Assembly: GCF_040610475.1 (NCBI RefSeq)
Contig: NZ_JBEXMJ010000011.1
Span: 62,001 to 126,000 of the forward strand
Length of the DNA: 64,000 nucleotides
Direction of reading: 5' to 3'
Origin: Actinopolymorpha sp. NPDC004070
GTDB taxonomy: Bacteria > Actinomycetota > Actinomycetes > Propionibacteriales > Actinopolymorphaceae
Position 1 is the first letter of the stretch; each line of letters begins with the position of its first letter. Under the pieces are notes generated by a model. The model worked only from the letters and a program-made list of their open reading frames with translations. It made no database searches and was not told the DNA's origin. The position numbers and the translations under genes are program-made. This document shows, one piece after another, positions 34,978-42,603 of this stretch.

Positions 34978-35013
34978 GCCTCCCGGATTCTTCCGCGGAA
35001 GAATCCGGGAGGC
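34978..35013. repeat. Palindrome family copy 3: perfect 36-bp palindrome
   Basis: The 16-bp core TTCTTCCGCGGAAGAA is at 34988-35003, extended symmetrically by GGA/TCC and GCCTCCC/GGGAGGC to a perfect 36-bp palindrome with no loop. It lies in non-coding DNA upstream of the DUF222/HNH gene. It has no T tract after it and the genes nearby do not end here, so it is not a normal terminator. Confidence 0.93.
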
Positions 35014-35233
35014 GCGTGGGCCCGCCACCTCTCGCGGCTCTTCGTGAGGAGTCTCCCGTCCCCGTCGGACTCCGGTCGGCATGTGTCCGGCCCCGTCGTA
35101 CTCCGCACCGCAGCTCCGTTGTAGTCCGCACCGCATTCACTCTCGGCGCGAGGCGGCGCGGGGGTGAGACTCGCCGACCGGCCGGTTCGCCGAATCAGCG
35201 AGCCTGTCGGCGGCCAGGTCTACCATCGAACAC

Positions 35234-37213
35234 ATGAGCGATTGCACTTCCCCCACCTCGGCCTTCACCGCTGTGCCGAAGGACGCGCCCGCGTCGGCCT
35301 CCACTCCTGCGGCGCGGATCCCACACCCCGCGTCCCCTGACCAGGCCACTACAGGAGTAGGAGAGTCTCCGCCCGGCTCAGGTGGGGCCGGCTCAGGTAC
35401 GCCCAGGTCGCTGGAAGGCTTGGAGGCCGAGATCTGCGACCTTGCGTCCAGGATCGCCATCGCCACCCACGAGTGGTTACGGCTGATCGTCGCCTTCGAC
35501 CGGCGCGAGGGCTGGCGCACCTGCGGGTGCAGGTCGACCGCGCAGTGGCTGTCCTGGCGGTGCGGGATGAGCCTGTCCGCCGCCTACGAACACCTCCGCG
35601 TCGGCCGTGCCCTCGAAAACCTCCCGAAGGTCGCCGCGGAGTTCGCCGCCGGGCGCCTGTCCTACTCCAAGGTCCGCGCCCTGACCAGGATCGCCGACGC
35701 CGACCAACGCTCGTCCCAAGCCGATCGCCCTACCACCGGCGACAAGACCACGAATGCGGGCAAGACCAAGGGGGCGGGCACGAGCGAGACCGCGGACGAG
35801 ACCGGCCGTCGAGCACAACATGCCGAACCCGAAGCGAACGGCGAGCCCGGCGCCACCACTCCAGCCAAACACCCCCCAGACACAGCAGGTACGAGCGATC
35901 AGGGACCGCAGGGACACGCAGACGCCGAGGACGACCACGGGTACGAGGACGACGAGGACGCCACGGCAGAAGACGCCGAGGCAGACGCCGAGGACGAACT
36001 GCTCAATCTCGCGCGCAGTGCCACCGCCTCCCAGCTCGACCGGATCGCCCGCGGCTGTGCGGCGGCTCGTTCCAAGGACCAGAACCTCCGCCGAGCTATG
36101 CGCCGCGGGGTCTGGTGGTACACCGACGACGACGGCTCGCTGGTCATCCGCGGAAGACTCGCCCCCGACGAAGGTGCAGTCGTCGTCGCCGCACTCGAAG
36201 CCGCACTCGACACCCTGCTCGCTCGGAAACCTGGGCCACCCGCGCCAACTACATCACCCGAGCCAGCCTCCCCTTCCGCAGAAGCGCCGGTCCAGGACCG
36301 CGACTCCGCGGGATCCGGCAACTCCACCAACCCCGCCCCGGGCGGCAGCGAACCCACGCCCCCTCCGAACTCGGATTCTTCCGCGGAAGAACCCCCGCCG
36401 GACCAGACCCCACCGAACGACCCACCACCAGACGGCACCCCGCGGGCCATCCCGCACCGCCACCGCGGGGCACTGGCCGCCGACGCCCTCGTCCTGATGG
36501 CCGAAACGCTGCTGACCAACACCCCGGCATTCCTCAACTCCGCCGACAAGTACCGCATCATCGTCCACCTGACCCCCGCAGCAGCCCCAGGCACGGCCAC
36601 CGCACCGCACCACCCCGCATCCCTCGACGACGGCACCCCACTCCCACCCGAAACAACCGACCGGCTCGCCTGCGAAGCCACCGTCACCAACCTCCACCTC
36701 GGCCACGACGGACAGATCCACGGCCTGAGCGACCCCACCAGATTCCCCCGCACCGCCACCGCACGAGCCGTCCGAATCCGCGCACACCACACCTGCCAAG
36801 CCCCCAGCTGCACCACCCGCCGCGGACTCCAAATCCACCACGTACGCCACTGGAGCCACGGCGGCCCAACCAGCCTGAACAACCTCATCCTCATCTGCCG
36901 CTACCACCACTGGCTCGCCCACGAAGGCAACCACACCTTCACCGCCCACCCCGACGGGACCTTCACCTTCCACCGACCCGACGGCACCGAAATCCCCGCC
37001 ACACCCCCACTACCCGGCCCCACCAAAAGACCAGCCCACACCACCACCGACCACGACCACGACCACGCGGCCCGATCCGCGCTCCACCCCTGGATCAACC
37101 CACACCAACCACTCGACCAAGACGCCCTCACCCCACCCTGGTGGTCCGGTGACCCCCTCGACCTCCACTACGCCATCAGCGTCATCCTCGACACCCAAGC
37201 CGCACCGAACTGA
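35234..37213 (+). CDS. DUF222/HNH endonuclease family protein (13E12 repeat type)
   Basis: 659 residues. The DUF222 domain occupies about 50-420 (EAEICDLASRIAIATHEWLRLIVAFDRREGW, LSAAYEHLRVGRALENLPKVAAEFAAGRLSYSKVRALTRIA), interrupted by a long acidic, Gly/Pro-rich stretch at about 160-255. The C-terminal HNH nuclease has C-x4-C (CQAPSC), His535-His536 in QIHHVRHWSHGG, the Asn in LNNLILICRYHH, and CRYHH. The ATG is preceded by TACCAT at 35221-35226, 8 bases away, with no ribosome binding site, so the mRNA may be leaderless. A palindrome copy at 36376 encodes SSAEE inside a low-complexity region. These genes multiply in actinomycetes, often near mobile DNA. Confidence 0.93.
   Translation: MSDCTSPTSAFTAVPKDAPASASTPAARIPHPASPDQATTGVGESPPGSGGAGSGTPRSLEGLEAEICDLASRIAIATHEWLRLIVAFDRREGWRTCGCRSTAQWLSWRCGMSLSAAYEHLRVGRALENLPKVAAEFAAGRLSYSKVRALTRIADADQRSSQADRPTTGDKTTNAGKTKGAGTSETADETGRRAQHAEPEANGEPGATTPAKHPPDTAGTSDQGPQGHADAEDDHGYEDDEDATAEDAEADAEDELLNLARSATASQLDRIARGCAAARSKDQNLRRAMRRGVWWYTDDDGSLVIRGRLAPDEGAVVVAALEAALDTLLARKPGPPAPTTSPEPASPSAEAPVQDRDSAGSGNSTNPAPGGSEPTPPPNSDSSAEEPPPDQTPPNDPPPDGTPRAIPHRHRGALAADALVLMAETLLTNTPAFLNSADKYRIIVHLTPAAAPGTATAPHHPASLDDGTPLPPETTDRLACEATVTNLHLGHDGQIHGLSDPTRFPRTATARAVRIRAHHTCQAPSCTTRRGLQIHHVRHWSHGGPTSLNNLILICRYHHWLAHEGNHTFTAHPDGTFTFHRPDGTEIPATPPLPGPTKRPAHTTTDHDHDHAARSALHPWINPHQPLDQDALTPPWWSGDPLDLHYAISVILDTQAAPN
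36376..36391. repeat. Palindrome family copy 4, inside coding sequence
   Basis: Exact TTCTTCCGCGGAAGAA preceded by GGA and followed by CCC. It is in frame in the DUF222/HNH gene and encodes SSAEE, the same peptide and phase as copy 1. Confidence 0.9.
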
Positions 37214-37302
37214 CGCCGCCGGCCGCCTGGTCACCCGACACACCCGTCCCTACCCGCAGATTCCGACGCACCGCAGATGCCGGCTCACCCGCAGGTCTCC
37301 GG

Positions 37303-38247
37303 TCACTCGTAGATCTCGAGTTCGACGATGCGGGAGTACGTCGCGTCGTTCGAGGCAAGGGCAAGGATCCGCACCGCGGTCGTGGAGACGGGATCGAAGG
37401 TCGAGCTGACCATGGCGACGGTGTTTCCGCGCACGCTGGCGACCGTACGCCAGTCGCCACTACCCGCGTTGGCACCGGCATCCCAGACCTGCACGTCCCA
37501 GTCCCGCAGCGCGTTCCGGTCGGCCGGATAGCGAGCGGTGCCCAGCGAGTACAGGTCCACCCGGCTCACCTGGTGCGGTTGGGTGAACGTCGCCGCCAGC
37601 CAGTCGGGGAAGATCAGCCTGGTGGCGTCGTTCCACCCGGTCGCGACCAGCCAGTCCTCGGGGTTGTTGTCGCCGTCGATGGCGCCGCACGCCGGGAAGT
37701 TCGCGTGGGACGATGACGCACTCACCGTCGCCGACAGCGCGAGATTGGCACCGGGACCGCTCGGTGGGGCCTTCACCACCACAGGGACGGAGATCTGGGG
37801 ACCGCGGCCTGTCCGGCCCGCCCGAATGGTGACCTTGGCGTCGGAATCGACGCTGCCCAACGGCGCGGACACCTGCACCGGTGTGTGCAGCGTGTATCCC
37901 ACCGGCAGGTAACTGGAGATGACGTCGGGCGTGACCCTGAGCGGAGCCTCCGCGGTGAGCAGGACATCGGCGTACGTCGGCTGCGAGGAGTCGTTGCGTA
38001 CGGCGACGTCGACCTTCCGCCCTCCGCAGGGTGCGGCCAACACGTTCAGGGTGGTCGGCGTCGCTGTCAAGGTGAGGTTGTCACCGGCCCGTGCGTTGCC
38101 CGCACCCGCGGAAGCCACGGCGGGCGAGCCGATGGCCGCAGTCAACCCCGCGACTCCGGCAATCGCAGCCAGGACGAGCCCCGCCGGATGACCAAACCGC
38201 AACCACCGAACGCCGGGCGGTGTTCCGGGTCGCTTCCCTCCGGTCAC
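37303..38247 (-). CDS. Secreted discoidin (F5/8 type C) domain protein
   Basis: 314 residues from a GTG preceded by AGGAAGG at 8 bases. A signal peptide spans residues 1-48 (RWLRFGHPAGLVLAAIAGVAGLTAAIG...AVASA). A beta-sandwich region at 50-160 (TATPTTLNVLAAPCGGRKVDVAVRND) precedes an F5/8C carbohydrate-binding domain at about 165-314 (NLALSATVSASSSHANFPACGAIDGDNNPEDWLVATGWND, WDVQVWD, WRTVASVRGNT, RILALASNDATYSRIVELEIYE). It follows the PhoD gene by 13 bases and is probably co-transcribed. A frameshifted relative of its C-terminus lies at 40269. Confidence 0.88.
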   Translation of the reverse strand: MTGGKRPGTPPGVRWLRFGHPAGLVLAAIAGVAGLTAAIGSPAVASAGAGNARAGDNLTLTATPTTLNVLAAPCGGRKVDVAVRNDSSQPTYADVLLTAEAPLRVTPDVISSYLPVGYTLHTPVQVSAPLGSVDSDAKVTIRAGRTGRGPQISVPVVVKAPPSGPGANLALSATVSASSSHANFPACGAIDGDNNPEDWLVATGWNDATRLIFPDWLAATFTQPHQVSRVDLYSLGTARYPADRNALRDWDVQVWDAGANAGSGDWRTVASVRGNTVAMVSSTFDPVSTTAVRILALASNDATYSRIVELEIYE

Positions 38248-38260
38248 GTCGACCACCTTC

Positions 38261-39949
38261 CTACTTGTCCGGCGGGTTCCGCAGCGGCTCGGGCGGCTGG
38301 ATGTTCTCCGAGTAGCGAACGCCCAGTGTCGGGTTGTCGGCCACCGGCTGCAGGCCGGGGTGACCGTCCTCGGTGACGAAGCTCGCCCTGGTCTGCACGG
38401 GTGCGCCGGGCTGCCGGATGTAGGGCACCACCCGGTAGTCCGACCGCAGCTCCTGCTGGTCGAGGTCGAACCGGACGTACCCACGCAGGGCGCTGTAGAA
38501 CTTCACGTGCTGGTTGGCCAGGAAGGGTTCGGCGAACTCGTCGCGGTCGGCGCCGTCCTGCCCGGAGCTGACCGAGGTTCCGATGAACTCCGTGGCCACC
38601 GTCGCCGAGGCCGGGTCGTCGAAGTTCGCCTTCACCTCCGCGGCCATGGCGCGGTGGATGTCGCCGGAAAGGATCACCGGGTTGGTGACCTGGCGCTCGG
38701 TCAGGCCGTGCACCACCCGGTCCCGTGCGGGCTTGTAGCCGTCCCACAGGTCCATGCTGAACGCCCCACCCGGGTCGGTGGTGAAGTCCAGCTGCGACAG
38801 CATGATCTGCTGCGCGATCACGTTCCAGCGTGCCCGGGAGGCGCCGAGACCGTCCAGCAGCCATGCTTCCTGCTCGGCGCCGAGCAGCGTCCGCGAAGGG
38901 TCCAGGCGTTCGGCGCAGTCGGTCTTCAGGCCGTCGCCACAGGCCTGGTCGGAGCGGTACTGCCGGGTGTCGAGGACGCTGAACTCCGCCAGCTGCCCGA
39001 AGGTGAACCGGCGGTACAACGCGGTGTCCGGGCCGACCGGTTGCTGCGGCAACCGCAACGGCATGTGCTCCCAGTAGGCGCGATAGGCGTTCGCCCGGCG
39101 TACCAGGAAGTCGGCCGGTGGCGCGCTGGGGTGGTTGAGGTTCGCGTAGTTGTTGACCACCTCATGGTCGTCCCAGGTGACGATCCAGGGAGCCGACGCG
39201 TGCGCTGCCTGCAGGTCGGGATCCAGCTTGTAGAGCGCGTACCGGTCTCGGTAGTCGCTGAGCGACACGGTGACCCTGTTGTACTTGTCCGGCAGCGCGG
39301 GATAGCCGGCGCGCCCGCCGTTGGTCTGGACGCTGTACTCGTAGATGTAGTCGCCCAGGTGGAAGACGACGTCGAGCTCCTCGTCGGCGAGATGCTTGTA
39401 CGCGGTGTAGTAGCCGTCGAACCAGGCCGCGCACGAGACCGCCGCGAACCGAAGCCGGTCGGGGTTCGCGCTCGGGGCCGGGGCCGTTCGAGTCCTGCCG
39501 ACCGGAGAGATCCGCGGGCCGGTACGGAAGCGGTAGAAGTACTCCCGGCCCGGTTGCAGGCCGTCCACGTCGACGTGCACCGTGTGGACGTACTCCGGCA
39601 ACGCGAGGGCTGTTCCCTCCCGCACGATCTTCCGGAACGCCTCGTCCTCGGCGACCTGCCAGTCCACCGCGTACCGCGTCGGCCGCATGCCACCAAAGGA
39701 GTCCATCGGATCCGGTGCCAGCCGGGTCCAGATCACCACCGCGTTCGGCAGCGGGTCACCGGACGCGACCCCGAGGGTGAACGGATCGGTGCGGAACGAC
39801 GGCGCCGCGCTGGCGTGCGTCGCCGTAGGGTCGACCATCGCGAACGCCAGACCGAACGCGCTGATCCCACTCAGCCGGACGAACTCACGGCGGTCCCAGA
39901 GCGAGCGTTCCTCGCGTTCCCAAAGACGTCGTAGGTTGACCAATGCCAT
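38261..39949 (-). CDS. phoD: Alkaline phosphatase D (PhoD family), Tat-exported
   Basis: 562 residues from the ATG at 39949; a GTG further upstream is less likely. A twin-arginine signal is at residues 15-45 (DRREFVRLSGISAFGLAFAM). The mature part begins with FTLGVASGDPLPNAVVIWTRLAPDP. Metal-binding motifs are HLGDYIYEY, TWDDHEVVNNYANL and ILSGDIHRAMAAEV, as in PhoD phosphodiesterases/phosphomonoesterases using Fe and Ca. It hydrolyses phosphodiesters or teichoic acids outside the cell and is usually induced by phosphate starvation. No PHO box was recognised in the upstream region. Confidence 0.95.
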   Translation of the reverse strand: MALVNLRRLWEREERSLWDRREFVRLSGISAFGLAFAMVDPTATHASAAPSFRTDPFTLGVASGDPLPNAVVIWTRLAPDPMDSFGGMRPTRYAVDWQVAEDEAFRKIVREGTALALPEYVHTVHVDVDGLQPGREYFYRFRTGPRISPVGRTRTAPAPSANPDRLRFAAVSCAAWFDGYYTAYKHLADEELDVVFHLGDYIYEYSVQTNGGRAGYPALPDKYNRVTVSLSDYRDRYALYKLDPDLQAAHASAPWIVTWDDHEVVNNYANLNHPSAPPADFLVRRANAYRAYWEHMPLRLPQQPVGPDTALYRRFTFGQLAEFSVLDTRQYRSDQACGDGLKTDCAERLDPSRTLLGAEQEAWLLDGLGASRARWNVIAQQIMLSQLDFTTDPGGAFSMDLWDGYKPARDRVVHGLTERQVTNPVILSGDIHRAMAAEVKANFDDPASATVATEFIGTSVSSGQDGADRDEFAEPFLANQHVKFYSALRGYVRFDLDQQELRSDYRVVPYIRQPGAPVQTRASFVTEDGHPGLQPVADNPTLGVRYSENIQPPEPLRNPPDK

Positions 39950-40233
39950 CCCCCCGAGACCGCACGAATGGTCGCCGGCAGCGAAAAGAAGAGCCACCAC
40001 AAACCAGCATCAAAGCGTTCGTGGAAAGCGCTGTACCCACATCAGAAGAACAGGAAACGAACAAAGCCGCCGAACACGAGCGTTCCGGACACGACCGGTC
40101 AGTGACTCGGACGGTAGTCCAGGGTGCGGCCCGCAACCAGTTCCGCCGTCCTGCTCCGGCCACTCGTGGACGCGCCGCTCTGGTCGCGGCGTCAGGCGTG
40201 ACGGCTCGGGGAGCGGGGGCAGCGGGTCAGGAA
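39950..40233. other. Intergenic region upstream of phoD
   Basis: About 280 bases, presumed promoter region of phoD on the minus strand. It is slightly more AT-rich than its surroundings near 39960-40090. I see no direct-repeat PHO box that I would name and no coding potential. Confidence 0.4.
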
Positions 40234-40264
40234 CTGACGTCAGGCGTCAGCGCCTGGACGTCAG
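40234..40264 (-). terminator. Hairpin after the discoidin remnant
   Basis: CTGACGTC-AGGCG, loop TCAG, then CGCCTGGACGTCAG: a 13-bp stem with one bulged base just downstream of the minus-strand stop at 40269. No T tract follows, as is common for actinobacterial terminators. Confidence 0.55.
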
Positions 40265-40268
40265 GGAA

Positions 40269-40620
40269 TCAGGCGTAGATCTGGAGTTCGATGATGCGGG
40301 AGTACGCGTGGTCGTTGGAGTTGCGGGCGACGATGCGGACCGCCGTCGTCGTGACGGGCGTGAACGTCGAGGTGACCGCACCCCTGGTGTTGTCGCGCAC
40401 GGTGGCGACCGTCCGCCAGGCGTTGTCGACGAGCACCTGCACGTCCCAGTCACGCAGCCCTTCTGCGCAGCCGGGTACTTGGTGGAGTTCAGCGTGCGCA
40501 GGAACCAGTCGGCGGAGATGGTGTTGCCGTCCAGTGCACCGCACGGGGTCCAGTCCCGGTAGTCGCTCAGGTACGTGGCGAGCTGGAAACCGTCGTCCTG
40601 CCATGGGCACGAACGCGACG
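40269..40620 (-). pseudogene. Frameshifted C-terminal discoidin-domain remnant
   Basis: Two frames together give one F5/8C domain end: one frame reads FQLATYLSDYRDWTPCGALDGN, then ISADWFLRTLNSTKYPAAQKG, and the other continues LRDWDVQVLVDNAWRTVATVR to SNDHAYSRIIELQIYA. The switch near 40455-40465 needs one lost base. The last 60 residues closely resemble the end of the protein encoded at 37303. No start or signal peptide remains upstream. It is a decayed paralogue. Confidence 0.8.
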
Positions 40621-40698
40621 CCACACCTCGACAAGACTCCGAACGTCCCGGGCTGACAACCTTCGCACCGGTTCGTTACCAAGCCGAAACCCCTGCCC

Positions 40699-41646
40699 CT
40701 ATTGGGCAAACCGGTCGTCGGCCCGCTGGGGCTTCCGGTCTGTCCGGGCGAACTGGCGAAGCTTGGCGAAGAAGTCCTCGAACAGGAAGCGGGAGTCGAT
40801 CGTCTCGTAGACCCGGATCGGGCGGTGGGTCCTGCCCAGGTCGTAGCTGCCGTCTGCGCGGAAGGTCGGCGCGGGACGCTCGACGATGCGGCCGCAGTTC
40901 TCGTTCAGCAGAACACCGATCGCCGGTGAGTCGCCCAGGGAGCGGTACTCCATCGGGCCGCGCACGTGGGCGGAGTTCCACTCGACCAGTTGGCGTACGA
41001 GATAGTCACCGAGCTCGCCGCACGGCGCCACCTTCTCGTCCAGCTCGGCGTAGCTCACCGCGGTCATGACGTACGTCGACCGGGGAATCTGCCACACCGG
41101 GAGCGCGGAGGCGAAGACGACGTTGGCGGCGACGATGTCGTTGGCCAGGTTGAACTCCGGGCGACCGGCGGCCGGCTCCGGCCCGTAGGAGGGCCCGCCG
41201 ATCCAGACCACGGTGACGTCCCGTTCGGCGATCCGCGGCTCGGCCAGCAACGCGGCGGCCATGTCGGTCAGCGGCCCGAAGAACGCGACGTACAGCGGGC
41301 CGTCGTCCTCGCGCATCGCCTCCTCGACGATCAGGTCCGCACCCGGCGAGGGAACCGGCGTCAGCTCGTCCGGCAGCGCGTAGGGCGCGCCGTTCTCGAC
41401 TCTGACCTTGCCGGTGAGATCCATCAACCGCAGCAGGAGGTCCACCTCGTCGCGGCTGTCCAGCATGCTGCGTTCGCTACGGCCGGGACGCATGCCGAAG
41501 TGTGCGGCGACGATGCCCCGGACGTCGAGGCTGGGTGACAGGAGGCCGTGCACGATCGCGAACTGGTCGTCCGCCTCGTTCTTCGCGTCGGTGTCGATGA
41601 TCACCCGGCGCTGGCGCGGGAGGGTACGCGTGTGCACGGGAAGCAT
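40699..41646 (-). CDS. Nucleoside hydrolase (inosine-uridine preferring type)
   Basis: 315 residues. The family's calcium-binding signature near the N-terminus reads IIDTDAKNEADDQFAIVH, in which DTDxxxEADD replaces the more usual DxDxxxDD. Further family segments are FGPLTDMAAALL, TVVWIGGPSYGP and EFNLANDIVAANVVF, whose Asn and Asp complete the active site. It would cleave the N-glycosidic bond of ribonucleosides in the cytoplasm, although this branch also includes DUF1593-like proteins of uncertain substrate. It stands alone; a decayed gene follows and parA precedes it by 121 bases. Confidence 0.9.
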   Translation of the reverse strand: MLPVHTRTLPRQRRVIIDTDAKNEADDQFAIVHGLLSPSLDVRGIVAAHFGMRPGRSERSMLDSRDEVDLLLRLMDLTGKVRVENGAPYALPDELTPVPSPGADLIVEEAMREDDGPLYVAFFGPLTDMAAALLAEPRIAERDVTVVWIGGPSYGPEPAAGRPEFNLANDIVAANVVFASALPVWQIPRSTYVMTAVSYAELDEKVAPCGELGDYLVRQLVEWNSAHVRGPMEYRSLGDSPAIGVLLNENCGRIVERPAPTFRADGSYDLGRTHRPIRVYETIDSRFLFEDFFAKLRQFARTDRKPQRADDRFAQ

Positions 41647-41767
41647 GGGGGCGAGCGTAGGCCCGCCCCGGGCGCACCTCCAGAGCCACGACCGGCTCCG
41701 GCTGTCGGACCGTGGCCGGCCCGCGGCCGCCCGCTGAGGCTGCTACCGGCTCCGGCGCTTCCTCCGG

Positions 41768-42379
41768 CTATCGGCTCCCGGCGGAGGAGCGGGCGGCGGA
41801 CTGCGCCCGGCGCCACACCTCGCGGTAGGCCTCCAGTCCGTCGGGGCACAGCGGGCCGTCGGGACCGGCGGTGATGGCGACGCGTTCGGGCACCGTCCCC
41901 CACACCGTGATGTCGGACTCCGCCCACGACCCGAGCGCGTCCTGGTAGCTGCGGGTGTAGGTGCGGGCCGAACAGACCACCAGGCCGGTGGGGGTCTCGG
42001 GGGGTACGACCTCGAGCACCGCCTCCACCCGGGACATCTCGATACCGCCCACCCGGGTCGGGATCACCACGACGTGTGCCTTGCCGAGTGCCTTGTTGAG
42101 CAGGCGCTCGTGTGCCGGAGGTGTGTCGACCACCACGACGTCGTCGGCGCCGGCGCGGTCCAGGGCCTTGCCGAGCAGGCGCTCGGTCGGCGCCTCCACG
42201 ACGGAGACCTTCAGCAGCCGCTCGTCGGCGGCGTACTCGATCCACTCGGCCGCGCTGGCCTGCGGGTCGGCGTCGACAAGGGTGACCGAACGCCGGCCGG
42301 AGGCCGCGAGCGCGGCGAGGTAGACGGACGTGGTCGTCTTGCCGACCCCGCCCTTCAGTGCGGCTGAAACCACGATCAC
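41768..42379 (-). CDS. ParA/MinD-type ATPase
   Basis: 203 residues from a GTG. The deviant Walker A box is ALKGGVGKTTTSVYLA with both signature lysines (K in KGGVGKTT), the A' motif is VTLVDADPQASAAEW, and Walker B is VVVVDTPPAHE. The remaining sequence (VVIPTRVGGIEMSRVEAVLEVV) has the ParA fold. It is too short to hold an N-terminal DNA-binding domain, so it is a minimal ParA of the plasmid type Ib or chromosomal orphan kind. No parB is nearby. Its upstream region has a 23-bp tandem repeat array that could be a centromere-like site. Confidence 0.93.
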   Translation of the reverse strand: MIVVSAALKGGVGKTTTSVYLAALAASGRRSVTLVDADPQASAAEWIEYAADERLLKVSVVEAPTERLLGKALDRAGADDVVVVDTPPAHERLLNKALGKAHVVVIPTRVGGIEMSRVEAVLEVVPPETPTGLVVCSARTYTRSYQDALGSWAESDITVWGTVPERVAITAGPDGPLCPDGLEAYREVWRRAQSAARSSAGSR

Positions 42380-42413
42380 CTGACCGACGCTACCCCGCCG
42401 AGGGCCCGCGACA

Positions 42414-42529
42414 CGAGACCCGCGCCGATCCGTGTCCGAGACCCGGATCGCCGGCGATCCGAGACGCGGACCGCCGGCCGGTGCGAGACCCGAACCGCCG
42501 ACGGTGTGAGACCCGGGCCGCTGGCCGGT
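42414..42529. repeat. Five 23-24-bp iteron-like repeats upstream of parA
   Basis: Five degenerate head-to-tail units start at 42414, 42437, 42460, 42484 and 42507. Each begins with CGAGACC or TGAGACC (third CGAGACG) and continues with a CGNNCCGCCGNC-like half, for example GAGACCCGGATCGCCGGCG. They fill the region between parA (start 42379, minus) and an FAD oxidoreductase gene (start 42604, plus). Confidence 0.85.
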
Positions 42530-42603
42530 CCCGGAACGCTCCGCCGGCGCCGTCCCGGGTGGCCGGTAGCGTCGCGCCTCGAGGCTACCGAGAGTGGGAG
42601 ACG

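Noticed and set aside
34978..35013. Rho-independent terminator
   Set aside because: It has no loop or T tract, no gene ends next to it, and the core recurs inside two coding sequences.
42414..42529. CRISPR array with 23-bp repeats
   Set aside because: The copies are contiguous with no spacers between them and vary inside; iteron-like repeats fit better.
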